Shown here piece after piece: positions 39,225 through 48,569 of a stretch of 64,000 nucleotides of DNA. The notes beneath the pieces were generated by a model. The model saw only the letters and a list, made by a program, of their open reading frames with translations. It was not told the origin of the DNA and searched no databases. This stretch comes from Sphagnum magellanicum. Lineage: Eukaryota > Streptophyta > Sphagnopsida > Sphagnales > Sphagnaceae. Numbering within the stretch: the stretch's first letter is position 1; every line of letters begins with the position of its first letter. The position numbers and the translations under genes were made by a program. Location: the NCBI GenBank assembly GCA_021904315.1, contig CM038918.1, forward strand, positions 3,177,349 to 3,241,348, given 5' to 3'.

Positions 39225-40265
39225 TTCAAAGGAAGTGGAAACAAATTTCAATATGAAAGGTGAGAGCATTGTTTCCTTTGCCTCCCTTAAGGTTCATTAT
39301 TTCAATAAGTTTCAATCATTTTTTATAATTAGGCCTTGATAAAAATTAGTTATTATAACATATTTATATCTTTTTAATTTATTAAAGTAGTTTCCAATAA
39401 TACATTTACCATTTTTAGGGTTTAATTAGTTTAATGTTGCTAGATTTGGGTTTGTAAACATACGAAGGTAATGTATGTTTAACTATGTTTTCACTTTAAC
39501 AAAAAAATAGTTTGTTTTTTCATTCATAATTATTTCGCCTTGATAAGGAATGTGGGGTATTATGTTTGTAGATTTTGAAGAAGCAATTTGAAAGTTGGAT
39601 CTTGCTTGAAGGAAAACAAAGACAACTTTCAATATAAAAAGTAAGAATAACTCCTACTATTTGCTTCATTACGAACTTTTAATTTCATGATATATATATG
39701 ATTTTTTGTTTATTAAAGTAATTGCCACCAATGGACATATGACTTGTAGGGTTTAGGTTGTGTATTGGTATGAAAGATTAGGGTTTTAGTCATGTGAGAG
39801 TAATGCATGCTTAACCATGGTTGAGCTTGAATATTTATGCAAGTAGAATGATTTTTATTTTAATATTAAGGTCATAATGATTGAGCCTCATTAATAAAGG
39901 TGGGGTGGTACTTTTGTAGATTGAAGAACCACATTGAAAATTAGATCCAACTTGAAAAACAATGAAAAAAAATTCAATTTAAAAGGTAATAGTAACAAAT
40001 CTGATTTTGTATCAACAAAGGTTTTAAGTGCACAAGGTTTCATTTTTTTTTCTAGAATTATCCCCTCATAAATTTTTTCTTACAAATAAAATTGTGCAAT
40101 TCCATAAGATTTTTTATGTATTAAAATGATTGTTAGCAATGCGCATCCCAATTATAAGGTCTTTATTGTGCATTGGTATGGAAGATTAATGTTTGCAAAC
40201 AAATGGGGGTAATGCATGTTTTATCCATGCTTATGGGTTTTGACATGGGTTCTTTTCTTGTAGGG
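39225..40265. repeat. Three diverged direct repeats before the MULE
   Basis: Units of about 350-410 bp share TTTCAATATxAAA(A/G)GT near 39250, 39630 and 39975, TATTAAA(G/A)TxxTTxxCA near 39382, 39710 and 40122, and GTAATG(T/C)ATG near 39468, 39800 and 40210. The last unit runs up to the first MULE exon, so the array may be the 5' terminal or regulatory part of that element. Confidence 0.5.
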
Positions 40266-40287
40266 CACATTTTGGATAATCATAATC

Positions 40288-42739
40288 ATGGGACGAACTC
40301 CCAAGTCTCAAAGTATAGAGGTCAAAAACCTTACAAAGTCGCCATTTTCAAATGTGGACTTGGTGTGGAAGAAGGGTGAACAACATGGAGGCACAAACAA
40401 GATTTCCATTGAATGTGCATATATACAACATGCACATGTTCATGAATTCTTGGAAGGTGAATGAGGTGATTTGCATACCCTAGTAGAATGGAACATTTTC
40501 GAAAATGTGCCCACACAAAAGAATATAAAAAATGCAACAATTAGGCACCACCTTGGCCATACTTGATAAATGTCATATTCCATACCTTGTTATTTGATGT
40601 CAACAAGTTGAATTTCAAACAAATAGGTTATGTTTCTTAATTATCATATGATGTTTTATAGGTATGCATGTGGGTATGGTCCGAATGATCATCATGAAAA
40701 CCCAAATTGTGGAAGATCTATGAAACACGATTGTTTAGCCTCATTTTCCATCAAACAGTTATACATATGGCCCGAGGTTGTGGAGTTATCCTTTTACCAT
40801 CATGCACACATTCGAGTAAATGATGAACCTACACATGGCCAATATGATCTTGAATCCATGGCTCGCATGTCACAATATGCTCCATGAATGTCCTAAGTTC
40901 TTAAGGATCATATTTGGACCCCATTGAACTTGGGTCACATTGTCAAACAAATATATGACAAATGCAAGGCAATTTGGGGGGTCAATGTGGGAGAAGCCAT
41001 GGCATGAGATGATTTTATTAGGCAACAAGATATTGCCTATTTGAACCACAAGCATAAGATAGGAAGTTACCATTTACACAAAAATCTAGCCATTTCTATT
41101 CAAACATGGGCATTCAATCACTCGAGGAATGTTTTTTATTTCCAAGTTATGGGTGAAATAAATGGGGTTCATGTCCCATTCACAATTGGGATCTAAACTC
41201 CCATGCAATTACAATCTATGATCTTGTGTGGCCACAACAGGGTGATTTCACTGGATGCCACATTTGGCACGAATGATGTGAAATTTCATTTGTTCAAATT
41301 AATGGTTTTTGATGCACATTACATCGGAGTGCCAATGGCTTGGATCATCACAAATAAAATAAAATGTGAGGATTTGTTGGAGTGGTTAACTCCACTCAAG
41401 GCAAAGCTTTTATCACACATGTTCGAGTGGAAACCCTTTTGTTTCATTGTTGATAACATCCCACAAGAATTATGGGCCCTATAATGAATCCTAAATTTCC
41501 TCCATCATTCTTTTGTGTATTCAATTGTTTTAATTTGCATGATTTGAATTTAAAGTAAGGATGTTAGCCATTTTTTTATATGCATGCATAGGATTGTGTG
41601 GAGTCAAAACAATGTGCCCATTTTCCTTTGCGCATGGCATGTTTTGAAGGCATGACACTTATGGTCAATGGAAATAATATAGGATGAAAAAATGTGGCTT
41701 GCAATATTTGATGACCTCCATGAGGTCACGTACATGTCTGTAAACCCATATGAGAACATTGAATCCTTCAAAGACCATGGAAGAAAAAATGCGGTTGAAG
41801 GTTTTGAACAACATAAGCCTGATGAATCACGGACACTATTTTTGGGCTTACTATTGTCAATTTGGTATGTTAATGCACTTTCATTATTGCTTTGTTATTC
41901 TTGATTATCTTACATATGCAATTTTTTCCATTCCTTGAGTTATTGAAAAAACAACCCAATTTATATCCTTTCATGCATTGTGTTTGTTGTTGTAAAATTG
42001 TGGATGATTGAACTTTGACAACTACCACATTCCAACCAAGATACACAAGTGAGTATAAAGTTTTATCATAGGGCATTGAGGCATTGGTTTTCCCTTGAAG
42101 CAAAGGGACTTAAATGGTGTTGCATTGATTGGTTAATATAGAAGTTAACCACAACAATAGGACAACACTACATGCACACAATGGAAATGAAGAAACAAGG
42201 CTTTATTAAAAATAAGGTCATGGAGCGCATGATTAAAGCCAACATTAAAAAGGCGGCATTAATCCCACCCACCCATGTTCTCCAACCCACCTTTGAAGGT
42301 GATGAGGATGATGGAATTTGGATGGTTTGGAGTCAACAACATTCCAATGTTGTTTACAAACTTCAATCCCCTTCATTGAATATGCATCTTGCATGTGTGA
42401 GGTGGGAATTTGTGCAAACATCAAGTTCTTGTTCTCCTAACAAGTATTGATCTTACCAAGGAAAATATCATAGAGTATTGTGGAACATGGTTTGGATCTA
42501 ATCGTGGAGGTTTTCAAGCCATGTTTACAAACCCGAGGTATTTGCAACTTGATGATAGAGCTTTGAATGATGAGGATAATGAAGATGTTCAAGTCGAAGA
42601 GGCAGGAATCATTGACATGGATGGGTTCGTGACCATGAATGTCAATGTCCTTGATACCAATGACACTTCATACATAATTAATGAGCTTGAAAACTCACTT
42701 GCACCCATGGAGAATCATTATTTCAATTACAAGATGTAA
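40288..42739 (+). pseudogene. MULE-type transposase with SWIM finger, decayed
   Basis: The first exon starts at ATG 40288 and carries KGEQHGGTNKISIECAYIQH. An acceptor TTTATAG leads into 40661-41484 (CGYGPNDHHENPNCG, then the core VISLDATFGTNDVKFHLF, MAWIIT and FIVDNIPQELWAL). These match the MULE transposase pattern, with Asp in LDATFGTN and in FIVDN as likely catalytic residues. After an intron ending near 41590 comes VPIFLCAWHVLKA. The C-terminal part has CV...LCKHQVLVLLTS, a SWIM-type CxC/CxH finger split by a frameshift near 42410-42430, then an acidic tail. Stops at 40462, 40885, 40894, 41005, 41194, 41482 and 41653 are each one C-to-T or G-to-A step from a sense codon. MULE transposases cut and paste DNA; FAR1-type regulators share the same domains, but this looks like an element relic. 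Confidence 0.7.
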
Positions 42740-43700
42740 TGCAAGAGATTACCAATGAATGCAAAGGTGGTGGAATTCAACTATGTGACCATGCCACATC
42801 ATTATTGAAAGTTGTTGCATTGGATATCCAAAACATTCAACTTGCTCAAGCCAATGAATCTTTACACCCATGAATGGTCTTTCATTGTGTGAATGATGGC
42901 ATGGGCAATTCAATTAACCGAATGAAAGATTGGCATGAATCCATGCTTAAGCACATAGACATTCCAAGAAAGAAAGATTGTTAATAGACAATGTCCAAAG
43001 TGTTGAAGACTTATACATGGATGTCCATGACACCAAATGAAATCCCCTATCCATACATTAATATAATATTATAAGAATAGGTATGTGGAATTGCAATATC
43101 ACTATTGTAAATGATAAATGTTAGTGTTCATTTATTGAATGGTATGATACAATTAAATTCCTTGCTACACCCATGAGGTTTGATTGGGTTGCATTAAATT
43201 TATTTGTAGGAAGAAAAAATCTATTTTATGATAATTGAATGCCAATGGAATTTTTAAACACATTATGTCAAAATAAATGAAGTTAGTTTGTAGACATTAT
43301 GCAAGTTTATAAAAACAAAAATCCAATTATTCCTTGTTTGGTATCTCATTAAAACTTATATGTGGATATTGCATGGACATTCATAAAACACAATAAATGA
43401 TGAGAAATATATAAAATTATTTCATGTACATAATGAATGTTTTATAATTGTATAAAGGTATTGAAGGTTCAGTGATTTACATAATGAAAATTATCTTGTG
43501 ATGCAAGTATTGCATGTTTCAGTATTGTATACAATGAAAGATTACCAAAAAAATACAAGTATTGCAAGTTTAATCAAACATGGTGAAGGTTTATATTATG
43601 ATGCAAGTAGTGTAAAAAATTCATTATTCTTCATTTTGGGTACCTTTGTTTTGCCAATGTAAGTAATACATTAAGTCCATATGTGGGTATTGGAATTAAT
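42740..43700. other. No gene seen; motif-containing spacer
   Basis: AT-rich sequence following the MULE relic. A few stretches read like protein (for example 42745-42900), perhaps the decayed C-terminal part of the same gene, but stops are frequent. AGGTATTG and AAGTATTGCA words begin to appear from about 43455 and lead into the ~55-bp array. Confidence 0.4.
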
Positions 43701-43719
43701 GTTGTGTAAATGAAACACA

Positions 43720-44360
43720 TTTTTTTAATGCGGGTATTATATTTTAGGTAGATGCACATAGTGAAGATTAAGGGTTTATGCGAGTATCATATTTTGTTGA
43801 ATGCCCATAATGAAGGATTGGTTTCTGATGCGGGTATTACATATGAATTCAATTAAATGCCCATAGTGAAGGATTGGTTTCTGATGCAGGTATTGCATAT
43901 TTAATTAAATGCCCATAGTGAAGGTTTGGTTTTTTATGTGGGTATTGCATATTCGGTTACATGCCCATAGTGAAGGATTGGTTTCTGATGCAGGTATTGC
44001 ATATTCAATTAAATGCCCATAGTGAAGGTTTGGTTTTTAATGTGGGTATTCCATAGTTAGTTAAATGCTCACAGTGAAGATTTTGTTTTTGATGCAGGTA
44101 TTACATGTTCAGTTGCATGCACACAATGAATGATGGTTTTGTGATGCATGTATTGCATTCATGGTTATATGGACACAATGAAGGTAATTAATTCCAAGAT
44201 GTGGGTATTGCAATCATAGTTAAATGGACATAGTGAAGGATTGATTTATGATGCAAATATTGCATATTCAGTCAAATGCACATAGTGAAAGATTTCTTTA
44301 TGATGTAGGTATTACATTCATGGTTATATGGACATAATGAAGGTTAATTCAAAGATGTAG
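43720..44360. repeat. Array of ~53-58-bp units with GGTATTGCAT
   Basis: About eleven units share TGATGCxGGTATTGCATATT, then TTAAATGCCCATAGTGAAGG and TTTGGTTTTT. Best-conserved unit starts are near 43826, 43881, 43933 and 43986. Spacing stays at 52-58 bp while sequence decays toward 44360. GGTATTGC is the complement of the GCAATACC word clustered at 4.4 and 8.8-10.4 kb. Confidence 0.75.
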
Positions 44361-44894
44361 GTGTTGTAGTCTCAATTACCTTCATTTTTAATACAAATTG
44401 TTATTGAAAATGTACACACAAATGTAATGGTTTCATATTGAATGCAAATTATACCTATACAATGGAAAATGTTATAAGAAGTTAATTGCAATAATGTCTT
44501 GGTCAAGCTTTTACAAAAATTTCATGGGGATAAATCTTACAAAATGTTCATGGGCAAATTATTACAAAAATGCATGTGTTAATCAAGTTTCAAAAGTATT
44601 TCCTTTATATTGAAATTTACATTATAAGTTATTAAATTTCAAATGCAAAACCCTCCATATCATCATCACTAATTGAATGTGCTTGTCAATAAGCTACTGC
44701 AACTTGAGCTGTTGAATGCACATGTTGCATTATGTACATGGCTTGAGTCTTCAAAGTGAAACGGATTGCCTCCATTATAAATTCATCCTTTGTGGTATCA
44801 CAGATCATACATATGCAACTCAAGATTAATTTTTGCATCACAACAAGGCCAAAAGATTTACAAATATATTAGTAGCAAAAGAGTTACAAACTTA

Positions 44895-46105
44895 TCAGCC
44901 ATGAATCATATGTGATTCACAGTAAGATATAATTGCTTGCATTTCTTTTTTTTGCCTTGCCTTGGAGGGCCTATGTTTCTTGCACTTAGGGTCCCATGTC
45001 GTGCACATTTCTTTGGTATAAACCATTTCATTGTTTTTAATGAACGCAACCAAATCATCATCCTTTTCCAAGATGGAAATGGTTGTGCTTGCTAACAATC
45101 CCACACCCCATGTTTATATCCCAAATATCTTATGAACAATGGAGCTCGTAAGTTTCACAAGGATAGGTTTGTGTATTTTTAGCACACATTGTGCTTCAAT
45201 TTGCAACCTATCAAATTTTGCTACAGTTTCTTTTTAGCACGGTCCATAGCCTTGGCTTCATTTCACTTATGGAGTTTATAAGGATTACCCAAGATGTGAA
45301 CATTCATGTCAATATGGTCTTGACATCTTGGTCCTTCTTCACAAGTGGAAGGGCAACCAGATCTACTTGCTAGCATAATGAAAAAATGGTCTTTATTCGC
45401 ATGCCTACAAAGAAGCCATTTGGTTGCAAAAGATTTTTTGCATTCCCCAAACTTGCAAGTGTACCTACAACCTAGTACTTCCCAATCTACTCCCTCATTT
45501 GCAATGTTGTGGGGGCCAATGGGACCATTTACATTTTCTAGGACAAAATTTGAAATGTTGCCATCAGAACCCTCTAAAGAATTTTGCACAATTGGTTCTA
45601 TCAAAACATGACAATAAATAAATAAATAGTTTTAGAATAAAAATTATATTTGATGAAGGTATTGATCTAATGAAGATGACATAAAACATTATGTTGTTAG
45701 GATATTGCAACATACACATGACCTAATAACTTTATGTAACTCAAAATAACATCAAATCAAATAAGGGTATTACACACAAAAAATTGCCAAAAAAAACCCC
45801 ACCCATCCTTCTCCCATGGAGATGATGGGTGGGGTCAAATTAAAAAATAGTCTTGGCATGGCAAACAATGTTTAATACATCCATCTAAAAGAAATTTCCT
45901 TATATTATAATTATCCTTACGATGTCATTTTTCATTAATGGAAACTTGCATACCTCTCATAGCAAGACCAATCTTTTTGGCATAATCTGCTAAAACTGCA
46001 TTGTCTTCATTTTCAATTGACACATTTGGGCCAGCTGTTGGTTCTTCAACAACATGGAGGTTCTCTTGAATTGGCTCATTTGCTATAACAGTTGTGTCTT
46101 CATCT
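44895..46105 (-). pseudogene. Decayed C2H2 zinc-finger gene, minus strand
   Basis: Exon 1, about 46105-45950, encodes an acidic stretch (NEPIQENLHVVEEPTAGPNV ... YAKKIGLAM) and ends at a GT donor. Exon 2, from an AG near 45600 to about 45245, has a classic finger YTCKFGECKKSFATKWLLC with HxxxxH following (C-x4-C-x12-H-x4-H), then DHIDMNVHILGNPYKLHK and, past a TGA, NEAKAMDRAKKKL. A further piece at 45104-44895 is Lys-rich. The MNVxxL...KAxxRA part matches the plus-strand relic at 4710-5290. Stops at KLHK* and KKKL* are of TGA and TAG type, consistent with former Arg and Gln codons. It is probably an element-borne or high-copy gene family; a role in DNA binding is inferred from the finger alone. 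Confidence 0.5.
45797..45834 (-). repeat. Hairpin CCCCACCCATC...GATGGGTGGGG, reversed relative
   Basis: The arms CCCCACCCATC (45797-45807) and GATGGGTGGGG (45824-45834) are perfectly complementary across a 16-base middle. In reverse complement the context (TTGACCCCACCC ... GTGGGGTTTTTTTT) parallels 4222-4270. It lies in the intron of, or just upstream of, the minus-strand C2H2 relic. Confidence 0.6.
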
Positions 46106-46679
46106 TCAACACAATCCCAAAATTAATTAGTTAAAAAATAAAAATCAATGCTTCAAATATATTACTACAACCTCAAATTCCAAAAATATATTTGAGGTTG
46201 TTTTGACTAAAGACAAAACCAAAAAGAAATAAACAAACCTTCTATTAAAATTTCCATGTAAGAATCTTTCCTCACCTTGGTGATTGGAATAATCGGGAAT
46301 TGAAGGGGGGGGGGGGGTGCACATTACTTATATTAAAAGAACGATGGTACCGCGCGATGAAGCCACCCCTGAAGCTGTGCGATGAAGCCGCCCCTGAAGC
46401 CGCTCACTCTGGCCCACTGTGATATGATGGAAACCGGTGTTCAGGCATCCAGTGGATGGATGGTGCGCCGGCGGGTGCTGAGTCACTCTGGCCCAGAAGC
46501 CACCCCTGAAGCCGCTCGATGAAGCCTCCCCTGACTCCGCTCGGTACGGACAGTGCCAGTACCTGTTGACTCCGGACGGACGGTGGAAATATTTTTGCAG
46601 GGTCATATACTGAACCTCGGTGGGAAGAGAGAGAGAGAGAGATAGAGACAGAGAGGCAGAGAGAGATTTTTGTGAAGAC

Positions 46680-46900
46680 ATGGCCCGAAATGAGGAGAAA
46701 GCGCAGTCCATGTTGAGTAGGTTTGTGCAAGCCGAGAAATACAGAATCCGGGCTTGAGAGAGCATCGTCTCCGTGACCTCAATGACGAGATCAACAAGCT
46801 GATTCGTGAGAAGGGGCACTAGGAAATGAGGATCTTGGAGCTTGGAGGCCCGGATTATGCCAAAGTTGGCCCTAAAGTTACCGACAGTGAAGGAAAGGAG
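46680..46900 (+). pseudogene. ISY1: Captured ISY1 splicing-factor fragment (Helitron A)
   Basis: ATG at 46680 opens MARNEEKAQSMLSRF, the conserved start of the spliceosomal protein ISY1. A later part, EHRLRDLNDEINKLIREKGH then MRILELGGPDYAKVGPK, also matches ISY1 and lies in a different frame after an internal deletion. The piece ends at GAAAGGAG before GTAAGC, an intact-looking donor, so exon and intron borders were carried over. The GA-rich 60 bp upstream may be the donor gene's 5' leader. A TAG replaces the Trp codon of GHW. It is non-functional as protein. Confidence 0.85.
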
Positions 46901-46919
46901 GTAAGCCACAAATCCCAGG

Positions 46920-47640
46920 GGTCAGTTTACTTGGTCAGTAGTTTTTTTTTTTTTCCCTTGAGCCCTTTTCGTATCATGCTTTTTTTTTCCCTTGCTCTCA
47001 CTTTTTTCATGGGCCTTTTTTTTCTCTCTTTTTTTACTTGGTCGGTATTTTTATTTTATTTTTTTCCCTTGAGCCTCTTTCTTATCATGCTTTTTTTTTT
47101 CCTTGCTCTCACTTTTTTCCTGGGCCATTTTTTTTCCTTGCTCCCACTTTTTTCTTGGGCCTTTTTTTTTTCTCTTTTTTCTTTTAGCAGCAATTGGAAA
47201 AATATAAAGAACTGCCTTGCTGTCACTTTTTTCTTGGGCCTTTTTTTTTCTCGCTTTTTTCTTTTAGCAGCAATTGGAAAAATATAAAGAACTGCCGAGG
47301 AGAGAAAGAGAACGAGACACACACATGGGAGCGAGGGAAGGAAGGAGGGAGCCAGGTTGCCTGCTCGGTGGAGTGCATACGTGGACGGAACCATACGGGT
47401 TCACTTTTTTCATGGGCCTTTTTTTTTCTCTCTTTTTTTACTTGGTCAGTAGTTTTTTTTTTTTTTTTCCCCTTGAGCCTTTTTCTTATCATGTTTTTTT
47501 TTTCCTTGCTTTCACTTTTTTCCTGTGCCATTTTTTCTCCTTGCTCTCACTTTTTTCTTGGGCCTTTTTTATCCTCTTTTATTTCTTTTAGCAGCAATTG
47601 GAAAAATATAAAGAACCGCCGGGGAGAGAAAGAGAACAAG
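46920..47640 (+). repeat. Poly-T block array in Helitron A
   Basis: Tandem, irregular blocks of T9-T18 joined by CCCTTGAGCC, CTTATCATGC, CCTTGCTCTCAC and TTGGGCC. A second module, CAGCAATTGGAAAAATATAA, GAACxGCC, GAGAAAGAGAACxAGACAC, occurs at 47188, 47268 and 47593. Open frames through these T-runs are Phe/Leu strings with no sign of being genes. Helitron B has the same blocks at 54131-55060. Confidence 0.8.
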
Positions 47641-47864
47641 ACACACACACGGGAGCGAGGGAAGGAGGGAGGGAGCCAGGTTGCTTGCCCAGTGGAGTGC
47701 ATACGTGGACGGAACCATACGGGTTGTGATTGACGTAATGGTACCCGGTTTTCGGCAAGAATAGAGCGAGGCTGCCGCAACTTTCCGATTCGTATACCGA
47801 TTAGTGAATGTTGAAGTTGTGGCCTCCACAGATCTGAAACTGAGCATTTCATTTGGTTTCCCAG

Positions 47865-47936
47865 GTTGGGTTGATCTTTCGTACGGGAGGTGAGAGAATT
47901 AAGAATCTTCAAAGTCGTTCTGGGGTCCGCACTGAG
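47865..47936 (+). pseudogene. Captured KH-domain exon (Helitron A only)
   Basis: The 72-bp segment lies between a good acceptor (TTGGTTTCCCAG) and donor (GAG|GTATGT) and encodes 24 residues: VGLIFRTGGERIKNLQSRSG, then VRTE. This matches the KH-domain core VGxIIGKGGETIKNLQxxSGARI of plant RNA-binding proteins. The GxxG loop is altered (FRTGGE for IGKGGE), so nucleic-acid binding would be lost. Its sharp borders indicate a whole exon with flanking intron DNA. Helitron B lacks it and goes straight from the GAGACACACACACGGG module to the A-rich block. The donor gene cannot be named. Confidence 0.7.
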
Positions 47937-48069
47937 GTATGTCACAAAGACTATATACATTATGCATTCTAATTCTGTTTCATACCATTGCTTTCCATGC
48001 ACTCAGAGATTGGATTTTCTTTGTTCAACTAAATGCCCATCAAACTATATTGTCATCAAAGCAGTTATG

Positions 48070-48445
48070 TTTCCTACTAATTAAAACCTGAAACAAACAT
48101 AAGCAAAAAATAAAATAAAAACATAAAAAATAAAAAAAAGGAATGGAAATAATTGAAACAACGAAAGAGAAATACAAGAAAATTTTAAGAGACAAAAAAA
48201 TTACAAAAAAGAAGAAACCCAAAAAAAAGTAGAAATTTAAGAAAATAAAAATAAAAATAATGAAGAAAAAGCCTACTTGAAAAAGAATGAAGTGTGTTTT
48301 CTTTCTCCAAACTTCAAACTTACATCGAAATAATCGAAAATACAAAAGTGAAAAACAAACACTTTATTTTTATTATAGAAAAGCATAATAAAAAGAAAAA
48401 AACATGAAAATAAAAAATAAAAAAACTTTTAGTTTAGTTCTAGAT
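48070..48445. repeat. A-rich low-complexity block in Helitron A
   Basis: AAAATAAAAACATAAAAAATAAAA-type sequence with short unique words (GAATGGAAATAATTGAAACAACG, CTACTTGAAAAAGAATGAAG). It is repeated almost identically in Helitron B at 55105-55460. A minus-strand Phe-rich ORF through it is a composition effect. Confidence 0.7.
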
Positions 48446-48569
48446 CATTGAGAGCTTTGCGAACTTTCCATTAATCTTAAATCATCTGGATTTGATGGGG
48501 ATTTACAAATTAATTTATGTGTAACCTTGACCTTCCTCGAAGAGTGTAGGAGAAACCCCCCGCCCCAAG

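Noticed and set aside
43720-44360. CRISPR-like spacing of the ~55-bp units
   Set aside because: The whole unit is repeated with gradual decay; there are no unique spacers, and the context is a plant genome.
40288-46105. One complete MULE element including the C2H2 gene
   Set aside because: I could not find inverted ends or target duplications by eye; MULE and C2H2 relics are therefore listed separately.
46826-47733. Phe/Leu-rich ORFs in the poly-T blocks, both strands
   Set aside because: These follow from T runs and their complement; no domain, no start context, and the text changes with T-run length.
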